A stretch of DNA of 43,959 nucleotides from Mycobacterium sp. (GTDB taxonomy: Bacteria; Actinomycetota; Actinomycetes; Mycobacteriales; Mycobacteriaceae), in assembly GCA_025965975.1 (NCBI GenBank), contig JAOPVX010000083.1:1-43959 (forward strand), read 5' to 3'. The notes beneath the pieces are model-generated. The model saw only the letters and a list, made by a program, of their open reading frames with translations, was not told the DNA's origin and did not search any database. A program made the translations under genes and the position numbers. Shown piece by piece: positions 1-7,358 of this stretch (position 1 is its first letter; each line of letters begins with the position of its first letter).

Positions 1-118
1 TGCTCGGCGAAGTAGTGGGATTCGACGTGCAAACGAAGACGGTCGAGCTCGCGTCTGGCGACCGGGTCAGTGGGCGGTTCGTGGTTGTCGCGCTCGGGTC
101 GGCGCTGGCGGCGCCGCA
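1..118 (+). pseudogene. Fragment of an NAD(P)/FAD-dependent oxidoreductase
   Basis: The frame starting at base 3 reads LGEVVGFDVQTKTVELASGD and continues to FVVVALGSALAAP. This is the pattern of the NAD-binding half of pyridine nucleotide-disulfide oxidoreductases such as type-2 NADH dehydrogenases, where a short beta hairpin precedes a hydrophobic strand ending in a Gly. The gene is cut on the left by the window edge and on the right near base 116-124, where sequence resembling the 3' end of a group II intron begins on the other strand. Reading continues past the junction to a stop at 239, but that part is intron sequence. I infer that the oxidoreductase was interrupted or truncated by the intron. 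The exact family is uncertain. Confidence 0.45.
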
Positions 119-124
119 TTGGCT

Positions 125-158
125 ACCTCCGTGCGTGCGGTTTTCCCGCACACGGCTT
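125..158 (-). ncRNA. Group II intron domain V-like hairpin (3' end remnant)
   Basis: On the minus strand the sequence reads AGCCGTGTGCGG, GAAA, ACCGCACGCACGG. This is a stem closed by a GAAA tetraloop and beginning with the AGC triad, the signature of group II intron domain V. It lies just downstream of the maturase stop codon at 181-183, the usual position. The outermost base pairs of the stem are not conserved, and I see no domain VI after it, so it is probably a dead remnant. Confidence 0.6.
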
Positions 159-180
159 ACCGATGATCTTGTTGACATCG

Positions 181-519
181 TTACGCTAGCCTCGGGTGGC
201 GGATGGTGCCGCGCAAACGGTGGAAACCGTGCCCGTTGAACCACTCTTCTGTGCACAGGTCAGCCTGACCTGGTCGCAGGCTGCGTCCGCGTTTCTTGAT
301 CAGAAGTCGGCGCAGCCCCCAGACCACGTAGCTATCGATCTGCTGGAACTTGTCGGCGGCGTTGCCGGTGCGAAAGTAATTGCCCCAGCCGCGCAGGATC
401 GGATCCAACGCCGTGATCACGTCGCGGATATCGATTCCGAGCCGATTGCGGCCGCGTCCGGTCGTGGCTGCGCTGCGCACCGGAATATCGCCAACTCGCG
501 ACGCCGCCCGGCCGATCAC
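181..519 (-). pseudogene. ltrA-like: Group II intron reverse transcriptase/maturase, C-terminal fragment
   Basis: The 112-residue open frame contains ILRGWGNYFRTGNAADKF, then QIDSYVVWGLRRLLIKKRGR, then WFNGHGFHRLRGTIRHPR. These are the maturase (domain X) and C-terminal motifs of bacterial group II intron-encoded proteins. A complete protein has about 400-600 residues with a reverse transcriptase domain containing YADD. That domain and the intron's 5' half are absent, because sequence beyond about 520 no longer resembles the family. The domain V-like hairpin follows directly. Group II introns are mobile retroelements; this one cannot be active. The first 30 residues (before DIRDVITALDP) do not look like the family and may be out of frame. 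Confidence 0.8.
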
Positions 520-672
520 GACAACGGCCCGCGTGGGCGCTCTGTGCAGTCGATCACCGCCGCGCGCGGCGGCTGATGAATACGGCAGGGACCGACGGCT
601 GGCGCGGCTGCTGAGAGACGCTTCTCATCACTCGTCGGCGCGTCCAACTGTGTCATGTGCCACACCATACAT

Positions 673-684
673 GTCAGCACTTAC
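673..684. promoter_or_regulatory. Upstream degenerate copy of the island operator (GTCAGCACTTAC)
   Basis: The site matches the consensus GTAAGTACTTAC at 10 of 12 positions. It lies 52 bp upstream of the perfect copy at 736-747, so the BVMO promoter may carry two regulator sites. Confidence 0.45.
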
Positions 685-723
685 TTTCACCATTGTTGCG
701 CACTGAGTCGCCGTCCGGCAGTA

Positions 724-753
724 TTGACGGTAGGTGTAAGTACTTACTATCGC
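724..753 (+). promoter_or_regulatory. BVMO promoter with perfect operator GTAAGTACTTAC (736-747)
   Basis: A -35-like TTGACG at 724-729 is followed by the perfect 12-bp palindrome GTAAGTACTTAC at 736-747. A weak -10 candidate, TATCGC, is at 748-753 (18-bp spacer). The motif is the best match to the consensus repeated throughout the island. Its place between the -35 and -10 elements predicts repression when bound. A ribosome-binding sequence, AGGTGAAG, follows at 757-764 just before the start codon. Confidence 0.65.
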
Positions 754-766
754 GATAGGTGAAGCT

Positions 767-2731
767 ATGACTGAGGACCGCGCTACCGATGTGAGGCCCG
801 AAGTCCATGTCGACGCCGCTCTCCGTTGGAAACTCGCGCGAGCACTGGAAGGTGCCAACGCTGCTGCGCTTGTCGCGACACTCGCCCACCTGACGGCAGA
901 CCGCCGCTGGCTTGAGGCACCGTACACGTTGGATCGCGAGAGCGTGCTGCGTGACGACCCCACCGGAGGGCTAGCTCCAGAGCGCGTGAGCGAAGTCCGC
1001 GCCGCCGCTGCGCAAATGCTCATCGAACGGCGAGAAAATGGCCAGGATTGGTTGGGACGCCATGAGCACCTGGATCCGGGCATGTTCACCGACATCATGA
1101 GCGCGTGCGTCGCCGAGCCTGTTCCGGCTGAGTATGAGCCAATGGTTCGCGAAGAGATCGGCCTGGCTGCGCGAGCGGTTAATTGGCGGTTGACATCGCA
1201 GCCGAGCACGCCAAGTCCCTTCCATGTCCTGATTGTCGGGGCAGGAATGTCAGGACTGTGCGCCGCGATACAGCTGAGCCGGCTTGGCGTGCCCTACACC
1301 ATCCTCGAGAAGAATCCTTGCGTCGGCGGAACCTGGTTCGAGAACTCCTACCCCGGCTGCCGCGTGGACGTCCCGAATCATTTCTATTCGTTTTCGTTTG
1401 CACCGAATCCTGACTGGTCGAACCACTTCTCCGAAAGGGACGAGCTCTTTTCCTACTTCACCGCCTGTGCGACCGAATACGACGTGTTACGGCACACATG
1501 TTTCGACCACGAGGTCGTCGCGGCACGGTTCGACGCCCATCGGCAACGGTGGATTGTCGACGCATCAACCCCTGACGGGGCAACATCGCGCTTCGAGTCG
1601 AACGTTCTGATCACCGCGGTCGGGCAGCTCAACCGGCCGCTCATGCCGGAACTACAGGGGTTGGCCGATTTTGACGGTCCGGTGTTTCACTCAGCGACGT
1701 GGCGGCACGACGTCGAACTGGCCGGAAAGTCCGTCGCCGTCGTCGGCACCGGTGCGAGCGCCATGCAGTTCGCCCCAGCCGTGGCGAGCCTGGCCGACAA
1801 GACCACCATCTTTCAACGATCACCGCAGTGGACCGTGCCGAACCCGCTTTATCACCGCAAAGTGTCCGACGAAACCAAGTGGCTGCTGGCGCATGTGCCC
1901 GCATATGCCGGCTGGTACCGATTCGCGCTTCTGTGGAAGTTGTGTGACGGCCTGTGGCCGGCGCTGCAGGTGGACCCCGAATGGTCTGGGAACGGTCAAT
2001 CAATCAACGCAGTAAATGAACGCGTCCGCGTGCGTCTGACCACGTACATCGAGCGGCAACTGTCCGGCCGACCGGATCTCATCGCAAAGGCACTTCCTCC
2101 ATACCCCCCGTACAGCAAGCGGCTACTCGTTGACAACGCCTGGTACGAGATGCTCAAACGGCCAAACGTCTCGTTGGTTACCGACTCGATTTCGCATGTA
2201 ACCACCGACGCGATCGTCACCGAAGATGGAACGCACCATCCGGTGGACGCGATCATCTGTGGCACAGGGTTCGCGGCCACCAAAGTCCTCTGGCCCATCG
2301 AGATTGTTGGCAAGTCCGGCGAGAAGCTGGACGATGTGTGGAATGGCGACGATGCTCGCGCATACCTCGGGATCGCCATGCCCGACTTTCCGAATCTGTT
2401 CTTTCTCTATGGTCCGAACACGAATCTCGGCCACGGCGGCAGCATCATTTTCCACGCCGAATGCCAAGCCAGGTACATCGCTCAATGCATTCGCGAGCTG
2501 CTCGAAGGTGGCCACGGCGCAATGGAATGCCGTAGCGATGTATTCGCCGACTATCAGAATCGCCTCGATACTGCGCTCAACGGCATGATCTGGTCTCAGG
2601 TCGAGGTCGGAAGCTGGTACCGCAACAGCGGACGCCGGGTGGTAGCCAACAGCCCGTGGCGCCTAGTGGACTACTGGAACATGACCCGGGAGCTCAGTGT
2701 CGCGGATTGGACATTCGAGGCACCACGATGA
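767..2731 (+). CDS. Type I Baeyer-Villiger monooxygenase (HAPMO-like, with N-terminal extension)
   Basis: A 654-residue flavoprotein that should insert oxygen next to a ketone, using FAD and NADPH, to give an ester or lactone. The first FAD-binding GxGxxG is at residues 158-163 (GAGMSG). The Baeyer-Villiger fingerprint FxGxxxHxxxW is at 302-312 (FDGPVFHSATW). The second dinucleotide motif, GTGASA, is at 327-332. The extra ~145 residues at the N-terminus and the overall length resemble 4-hydroxyacetophenone monooxygenase-type enzymes (about 640 residues) rather than cyclohexanone monooxygenase (about 540). The start has an AGGTGAAG sequence upstream. The stop overlaps the cupin start (ATGA), and an esterase follows, giving a ketone-to-ester-to-alcohol/acid module. 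The last 59 codons also occur as a partial copy at 6613-6789. Substrate unknown. Confidence 0.93.
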   Translation: MTEDRATDVRPEVHVDAALRWKLARALEGANAAALVATLAHLTADRRWLEAPYTLDRESVLRDDPTGGLAPERVSEVRAAAAQMLIERRENGQDWLGRHEHLDPGMFTDIMSACVAEPVPAEYEPMVREEIGLAARAVNWRLTSQPSTPSPFHVLIVGAGMSGLCAAIQLSRLGVPYTILEKNPCVGGTWFENSYPGCRVDVPNHFYSFSFAPNPDWSNHFSERDELFSYFTACATEYDVLRHTCFDHEVVAARFDAHRQRWIVDASTPDGATSRFESNVLITAVGQLNRPLMPELQGLADFDGPVFHSATWRHDVELAGKSVAVVGTGASAMQFAPAVASLADKTTIFQRSPQWTVPNPLYHRKVSDETKWLLAHVPAYAGWYRFALLWKLCDGLWPALQVDPEWSGNGQSINAVNERVRVRLTTYIERQLSGRPDLIAKALPPYPPYSKRLLVDNAWYEMLKRPNVSLVTDSISHVTTDAIVTEDGTHHPVDAIICGTGFAATKVLWPIEIVGKSGEKLDDVWNGDDARAYLGIAMPDFPNLFFLYGPNTNLGHGGSIIFHAECQARYIAQCIRELLEGGHGAMECRSDVFADYQNRLDTALNGMIWSQVEVGSWYRNSGRRVVANSPWRLVDYWNMTRELSVADWTFEAPR

Positions 2732-3288
2732 ATCCAGGTATCCGTCGGGTTGTAACCGGTCACGACGTCAACGGCGAAACCATCATTGCAAGCGACGAGG
2801 TGATTACAGGCGACACGTCCTGGGTCCGCCCGGGAGATGTGTTTCATCGCCTATGGGGCTGGGACGCCCCGCCAACGCTTCCCGACGGGGGCAGCCAACC
2901 CGCGATAGTCGACTTCTACCCTCCGGACGGTGGAGCCAGATTCGTCGTCATCACTCTTAGCCCCGACTCAACGGAAACCGACCCGCCCCGTGTTGCGTTC
3001 TCAGCGCTCGTCGCAGAGTTCGCCAGGCTCCTCCCGGGGGCTGCGCAGTACGTTGACCGCGCTGCTCCGCGATTTCACCGCACCCCCACGGTCGATCTCG
3101 TCGTGGTGCTATCCGGTCAGGTGACAGTCGAACTGGATAGCGGCGACCGAGCGACGTTGTCCGCAGGCGACACCCTTGTTCAGAACGGCACGTCGCACGC
3201 GTGGATCAACGTCGGTCCAGAGTCCGCGCAGATGGGCCTCTTCATCACAGGTGTCTCGCACGCCGACATTCCGTCCACACGTCGCTAG
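2728..3288 (+). CDS. Cupin-domain protein
   Basis: 186 residues. The start ATG at 2728 overlaps the BVMO stop as ATGA, so an in-frame ATG further upstream at 2656 is unlikely. The C-terminal half has the two cupin motifs in degenerate form. Motif 1 lies around FHRTPTVDLVVVLSGQVTVE, and motif 2 around GDTLVQNGTSHAWIN. A histidine in each motif could bind metal, but the usual HxH pair is not complete. Cupins of this type are small beta-barrel proteins acting as dioxygenases, isomerases or ligand sensors. Translational coupling to the BVMO and the esterase suggests a role in the same step, for example handling the oxygenated product. The function is inferred from position only. Confidence 0.8.
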   Translation: MNPGIRRVVTGHDVNGETIIASDEVITGDTSWVRPGDVFHRLWGWDAPPTLPDGGSQPAIVDFYPPDGGARFVVITLSPDSTETDPPRVAFSALVAEFARLLPGAAQYVDRAAPRFHRTPTVDLVVVLSGQVTVELDSGDRATLSAGDTLVQNGTSHAWINVGPESAQMGLFITGVSHADIPSTRR

Positions 3289-3307
3289 ACATCTTGGAGA
3301 TGGACAA

Positions 3308-4225
3308 ATGCCCTTGCACCCCGATGCCGCCAACCTTCTTAACCGCCTCTCCGCCGCGGGGATTCGCGGCGTCGAGGAACTCCCCCTCGATCGCGCACGC
3401 CGGGTTATTGAGGGACTCCGACAATTGGCCGGCGACGGACCCGGACCTGACGATGTGATAGTGCACGACGAGTTTGTGTCACACCCAGGGCCGATGGTTC
3501 GGACATATCGCCCCACCATGGGCGCCGAAGTCCCCATGCTGGTGTGGTTCCACGGTGGCGGCTGGGCGCTCGGCAGTGTTGACGTCGACGATGTCGCGTG
3601 TCGCTACCTTGCAGTCCAGGGTCAGGTTGCGGTCCTAAACGTGGACTACCGTCTCGCACCCGAGAATCCCTTCCCCGCAGCATTGAACGACGGTCGCCGC
3701 GTGCTGACCTGGGCACGCGACAACGCGACTCGCTGGGGCGCCGATGCGACCCGTGTCGCGATCGGAGGGCAAAGCGCGGGAGGAAACCTGGCGACCGCCG
3801 TCAGTTTGTCGTGCGCAATCGACGGAGCTCTTGCGCCGTGTTTTCAGCTGCTGGTCAGTCCGGCGCTCGACTCGCGGTGCTCGACTGATTCCTACAAGCG
3901 CTTCGGCGACGGCTATTACCTGACGAAGGCCACGATGGAGTGGGCCTGGTCAACCTACGCCCCTTCGGATCTGGGTAACCCACTCGTCTCACCCCTCTGC
4001 GCCGAGCAGGTAGCCGACCTGCCCCAAACAATGATCGTGAGTGCTGAGTTCGATCCCCTGCGTGACGAGGCTAGTGCGTTCGCTCATCGAATCGTGTCCG
4101 GCGGCGGCCAGGTGGAGGTTCGCATGTATCCCGGAATGATTCACGGCTTCTTCAGCATGCCAGGCACTTTCGCGGCGGCGCGGGAAGCCATCGCCGCTGC
4201 AGCTACCGCGTTGCGGCAGTTATGA
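3308..4225 (+). CDS. HSL-family alpha/beta-hydrolase (esterase/lactonase)
   Basis: 305 residues. The oxyanion-hole motif HGGG is at 82-85. The nucleophile Ser156 is in GGQSAGGN, where the family usually has GDSAGG. The other triad members are Asp249 (in SAEFDPLRDE) and His279 (in GMIHGFF). This is a hormone-sensitive-lipase-type cytoplasmic esterase, expected to hydrolyse the ester or lactone made by the BVMO two genes upstream. An in-frame start at 3176 exists, but ATG 3308 is preferred because it follows the cupin stop with GGAG at 3297-3300 and gives the family's normal N-terminus (MPLHPDAANLL). It aligns residue-for-residue with the second esterase of the island (16899-17822), with catalytic residues at identical positions. 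Its last 90 codons are repeated at 6798-7071. Confidence 0.93.
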   Translation: MPLHPDAANLLNRLSAAGIRGVEELPLDRARRVIEGLRQLAGDGPGPDDVIVHDEFVSHPGPMVRTYRPTMGAEVPMLVWFHGGGWALGSVDVDDVACRYLAVQGQVAVLNVDYRLAPENPFPAALNDGRRVLTWARDNATRWGADATRVAIGGQSAGGNLATAVSLSCAIDGALAPCFQLLVSPALDSRCSTDSYKRFGDGYYLTKATMEWAWSTYAPSDLGNPLVSPLCAEQVADLPQTMIVSAEFDPLRDEASAFAHRIVSGGGQVEVRMYPGMIHGFFSMPGTFAAAREAIAAAATALRQL

Positions 4226-4409
4226 GGCAAGCCGAGCGGGGCCGGCTCCTCCTTGGAAGAGTTGCGAACTCGGACATGAGTTGACTTGAGTCGTTAAGTC
4301 GTGCAGTAGGTTCGGAGCCACGTGCCGGGCGACGGCACGTCGGTCGCCATGGCGCGCGGCCCGCCGCGCGGGGCCCACGTGCTGCTGAAACCCTGGTCAT
4401 GCCGGGGTG

Positions 4410-4433
4410 GCCGTCCCCTCACGGGGACGGCCG
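4410..4433. terminator. GC-rich hairpin, probable terminator
   Basis: GGCCGTCCCC, a 4-nt loop (TCAC) and GGGGACGGCC form a perfect 10-bp stem. It lies 20 bp beyond the stop of the CAR remnant on the minus strand, so it is probably that gene's old terminator. It is also positioned to stop transcription from the BVMO operon. There is no U-tract, which is common in actinobacteria. Confidence 0.6.
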
Positions 4434-4452
4434 TCGGCGTGGCGCCGTGGTG

Positions 4453-4860
4453 TTACAGCAATTCGAGGTGTTGCAGATCGGCGAGGTACTTGACGATGAA
4501 TGGTGCACTCAGGTGCGGGATGTCGTGGTCAGGTCCGATGCCCGCGTCGCGTACCGCGGTGCGGAACCTGTCCGCGGGGACGACTGTGCTGGCCAACGCG
4601 GGGGCCGGATGGCGGTAGGCGTCCATCAGGGCCAGCAGCGAACGATCGCGCTGCACCTGTGGCAGGCCGCGCAGCGCGGTTTCCAGCCGCGACAGCCGGT
4701 CGTCGTAGTCGTCGATGCGCTGTAACGGGTAGCCGGCGTCGATGAGCCAGTCCACGAACGAGTCCAGCGACACTCCGTCGTCGTGGGTGCGCGGCCGGTG
4801 CCCGGGGGTGGCGTCCTGGTAGAAGGAGTGGGGCGCCAACCCGGTCGCGGGGGGCGACAC
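4453..4860 (-). pseudogene. Carboxylic acid reductase (FadD9/CAR) C-terminal remnant
   Basis: The minus-strand frame reads DDGVSLDSFVDWLIDAGYP, then QRIDDYDDRLSRLETALRGLP, and ends IVKYLADLQHLELL. This matches the C-terminal end of the NADPH-dependent reductase domain of mycobacterial carboxylic acid reductases (about 1170 residues: adenylation, carrier and reductase domains). Before this, GLAPHSFYQ corresponds to a segment that normally lies about 60-80 residues further upstream, so there is an internal deletion as well as loss of everything N-terminal. The stop at 4453 and the downstream hairpin appear to be original. Beyond about 4860 no further CAR sequence is recognisable in any frame. 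Confidence 0.75.
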
Positions 4861-5165
4861 CGAGCCGTCGATACTGGCCTCGCGCTACATGCTGGCGCTT
4901 CAGCGTGACCTGCCCGCCACCCGACGACCGGACGGCGCGGATGGCACTCAGTGTGTCGTCGAGGCGGGCCACCGGGCGGGTGAAGGACTCCCCCACGGGG
5001 TCGAGATTCATCGTTCATGTGGCTCACGCGGTGTGGGCGCGGGCATTGCGCCGTGTCAGCGCTCGCAGGGAAAGAAGACGGCACGCCCGAAGACAGTAAT
5101 CGCTTGCTATCTTTCGTCTGGGCTGCTACACAGATGAAGCACGCGAACACACCTGGGAGCAGACC
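4861..5165. other. Gap with no confident gene
   Basis: A minus-strand frame starting at 5011 (MNLDPVGESFTRPVARLDDT) looks compositionally like coding sequence but runs out of frame into the CAR remnant and is not recognised. It may be another decayed gene end. I see no promoter or repeat here. Confidence 0.3.
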
Positions 5166-5365
5166 GTGAGCTTAGTCATCGATCCACCGCTGGAGCTCTC
5201 ATCCGAGTGGTTCGCGGCCGCGCTGCACGACTCTGGGACCTGTCAACGGACGCCTCGGTGACGCGCTCGCGCAGCCAACTGATCGGCACCGGGGCCTGCG
5301 CAAAGGTCCTACGGGGTGCCGCAAAACTGGTCAGTGACCTCGACGCAGCGGACGTTGTCGAATGA
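5166..5365 (+). pseudogene. Frameshifted N-terminal fragment of a phosphotransferase-family protein
   Basis: From a GTG at 5166 the frame reads ELSSEWFAAALHDSG and then stops at 5259-5261. In another frame the sequence continues DASVTRSRSQLIGTGACAKV to a TGA at 5363-5365. The pattern 'tEWl..aL ... vt.l....IGTG' resembles the start of aminoglycoside-phosphotransferase-like/DUF227 kinases common in mycobacterial catabolic clusters. The kinase core is missing. The stop overlaps the next gene's ATG (ATGA), so the SDR downstream may have inherited its translation start from this fragment. Assignment tentative. Confidence 0.35.
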
Positions 5366-6165
5366 GGGCACGAATCCCGCACCCCAGTCGAGGATCGATC
5401 GCACTCGTGACGGGAGCATCGTCGGGCATTGGACTGGAGCTCGCGCGGCAACTGGCGGCACGCGGTCACGACCTCATGCTCGTGGCGCGGCGGCGGGAGC
5501 GGCTGGACCAGCTGTCCAAGGAGCTCCGCTCGGGTCACGGGACCCGTGTCGACGCGATCTCTTGTGATGTCTCTCTACCCGAGAGCCGCGAGGCGCTGGG
5601 TCGGGAGGTCGCATCACTTGGGCTGACTGTCGACGTGCTTGTGCTGTCGGCCGGGCTCGGAATGGGCGGGGAGTTCATCACCCAGGAGTCGGAGCAGTTG
5701 CAGCGAATGATGCGAACCAACGTCGAGGGAGTCGTGTCTGTGACCGGGCTGTTCGCCCCGGGCATGGCCAAGCGTAGGCGCGGCGCGATCCTGATCGTCT
5801 CGTCGGTTGCGGGCAACCAACCGATCGCGCGCTCAGGCGTGTACGCGGCCACGAAGGCCGCGGTCACCTCCTTCGGCGAGGCACTGCACGAAGAGCTGCG
5901 ACCGACCGGCGTCGCGGTGACCGTGCTGTGCCCCGGCGCCGTTGCCACCGAGTTCGCAGAGGTGGCCGCGATGGAGGACACGATGCGGCGGTTGCCGGCG
6001 GTAATGGTCGCCTCGGCGGAGGGAACGGCGCGCGCCGGGCTCGACGCCCTGGACCGCGGTCGGCGTCACGTCGTCCCGGGTCGAGGGTCGCAGCTACTGC
6101 ACTTTGCCGGGGGGCACGCGCCGCGCGGGCTGTGGCTTAGGGCCAGCAGCAGGTTGACGGTGTGA
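5362..6165 (+). CDS. Short-chain dehydrogenase/reductase
   Basis: 267 residues. The NAD(P)-binding motif TGASSGIG is at 17-24, and the catalytic Tyr161 and Lys165 are in YAATK, with SS upstream in LIVSSVAG. Arginines soon after the glycine motif (VARRRERL) suggest NADP(H) preference. This class oxidises alcohols or reduces ketones in the cytoplasm. It follows a decayed kinase fragment with stop/start overlap and is followed, after about 115 bp, by a ferredoxin. No island operator is seen upstream, so it may not belong to the common regulon. The C-terminus after GRGSQLLHF is short and basic; the usual length is 250-300, so it is probably intact. Confidence 0.88.
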   Translation: MRARIPHPSRGSIALVTGASSGIGLELARQLAARGHDLMLVARRRERLDQLSKELRSGHGTRVDAISCDVSLPESREALGREVASLGLTVDVLVLSAGLGMGGEFITQESEQLQRMMRTNVEGVVSVTGLFAPGMAKRRRGAILIVSSVAGNQPIARSGVYAATKAAVTSFGEALHEELRPTGVAVTVLCPGAVATEFAEVAAMEDTMRRLPAVMVASAEGTARAGLDALDRGRRHVVPGRGSQLLHFAGGHAPRGLWLRASSRLTV

Positions 6166-6281
6166 ACGTGTCGATGACAGCGGAGGAACGCATGGCGATG
6201 GCCGAAGGTCAGCAGCTCGCCCGATGCCCCGAAGTATGAATCGACGGATCATGATCGCGCGAAGGTCGTGAGGAGCTAATC

Positions 6282-6470
6282 GTGAACGTGTCTGTCGATA
6301 GGACGCGCTGTCAAGGAATCGGACTGTGCGAGGTGACGGCGCCGACAGTCTTTGCGGTAGGTGATGACGGCCAAGCAGATGTACTTCGCCAGCCCACCAC
6401 CGCGGACCAAAGTGCGGTAGAAGCGGCCATTGGGAACTGCCCCACTGCGGCATTGGCGATCAAGCGATGA
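6282..6470 (+). CDS. 3Fe-4S ferredoxin (P450 redox partner type)
   Basis: 62 residues from a GTG start preceded by GAGGAG at 6269-6274. The cluster ligands are Cys10, Cys16 and Cys53 in the arrangement C-x5-C ... CP. Gly sits where a 4Fe-4S ferredoxin would have another Cys, so a 3Fe-4S cluster is expected. Small ferredoxins of this type pass electrons from a reductase to cytochromes P450 in actinobacteria. The nearest P450 is at 12726-13895, and no ferredoxin reductase is present in the window, so a host reductase would be needed. It is separated from the neighbouring intact genes by remnants. Confidence 0.92.
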   Translation: MNVSVDRTRCQGIGLCEVTAPTVFAVGDDGQADVLRQPTTADQSAVEAAIGNCPTAALAIKR

Positions 6471-6612
6471 GCACCTCACGGTGGTTACCTTGGCCTTGCG
6501 AGGCCGTGTCAAGTCCGTTTGGCCCCAAGCGGGGCACGGTATGGGTCACCACTAGGACGGGCGCGTAACGGTGGCTCAGTGTCGGGGCGAGCGCTGGCGG
6601 CGGGCAATCGTG

Positions 6613-6789
6613 CAGAATCGACTCGATGCCGCGCTCAACGCGATGATCTGGTCTCAGGTCGAGGTTGGAAGCTGGTACCGCAACAGCGGACGTCGGGTGG
6701 TGACGAACAGTCCATGGCGCCTAGTGGATTACTGGAAGATGACGCGAGAGCTCAGTGTCGCGGATTGGACATTCGAGGCACCACGATGA
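6613..6789 (+). pseudogene. Partial duplicate of the BVMO 3' end
   Basis: This segment is nearly identical to 2555-2731 (constant offset 4058): QNRLDAALNAMIWSQVEVGS and on to the shared end WTFEAPR and stop. Only the last 59 codons of the monooxygenase are present, without any FAD or NADPH motif, so it cannot be functional. It is followed within 8 bp by a copy of the esterase 3' end. Confidence 0.9.
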
Positions 6790-6797
6790 GTCGGGGG

Positions 6798-7071
6798 AAC
6801 CTACGCCCCTTCGGATCTGGGCAACCCCCTCGTCTCAGCCATCTCCGCCGAGCGGGTAGCCGACCTGCCCCGAACAATGATCGTGAGTGCTGAGTTCGAT
6901 CCCCTGCGTGACGAGGCTGGTGCGTTCGCTCATCGAATCGTGTCCGGCGGCGGCCAGGTGGAGGTTCGCATGTTTCCCGGAATGATTCACGGGTTCTTCA
7001 GCATGCCAGGCACTTTCGCGGCGGCGCCCGAAGCCATCGCCGCTGCAGCTACCGCGTTGCGGCAGCTGTGA
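6798..7071 (+). pseudogene. Partial duplicate of the esterase 3' end
   Basis: This copies 3952-4225 of the esterase gene (constant offset 2846) with a few substitutions. It keeps Asp (SAEFDPLRDE) and His (GMIHGFF) of the triad but lacks the oxyanion hole and nucleophilic Ser. Compared with the parent locus, about 1.21 kb (the cupin gene and the 5' two thirds of the esterase) is missing between this copy and the BVMO copy. Weak similarity to the parent continues for about 40 bp beyond the stop. Confidence 0.9.
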
Positions 7072-7298
7072 GCAATCCGAGGGCGGGCCAGCGCCTCGTT
7101 GGAAGGTTGCCGTCTTGGAAGATACCCGCGGTCGCACTCTTGGGGGTTGGGTTTGGTCGGGGTGCTGCGCCGAGCTGTGGGGAGTCCGCGTCCAGCCCGG
7201 CAGGCCGAGCGGGAAGGAGACCGGTTGTGATCCGGCGCATCTCGGTTTTCGCCGCGTTCGGGTACGACTTCGTCCTAGCGTCGACGGCTGTTTGAGTC

Positions 7299-7351
7299 TT
7301 GACTTTATATTAGTTGTAAGTGCTTACTTTATTCAAGAATTCGGCTAGATT
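7299..7351 (+). promoter_or_regulatory. Promoter and operator GTAAGTGCTTAC (7316-7327) of the molybdopterin oxidoreductase gene
   Basis: The operator has one mismatch to the island consensus and is embedded in AT-rich DNA. A TTGACT at 7299-7304 may be a -35 element, although its spacing to a good -10 is poor. A TAGATT at 7346-7351 ends 7 nt before the ATG at 7359, as in leaderless actinobacterial promoters; the operator would then cover the -35 region. No convincing ribosome-binding site precedes the ATG. Confidence 0.6.
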
Positions 7352-7358
7352 AGAGACC

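Noticed and set aside
557-572. Perfect 16-bp GC palindrome CCGCCGCGCGCGGCGG
   Set aside because: It could form a hairpin, but it consists only of GC repeats without loop or context. In such GC-rich DNA it is not convincing as a terminator or operator.
6174-6239. Short frame MTAEERMAMAEGQQLARCPEV between the SDR and ferredoxin genes
   Set aside because: Only 21 codons, no recognised family, and no strong ribosome-binding site. Possibly a remnant of a gene start.
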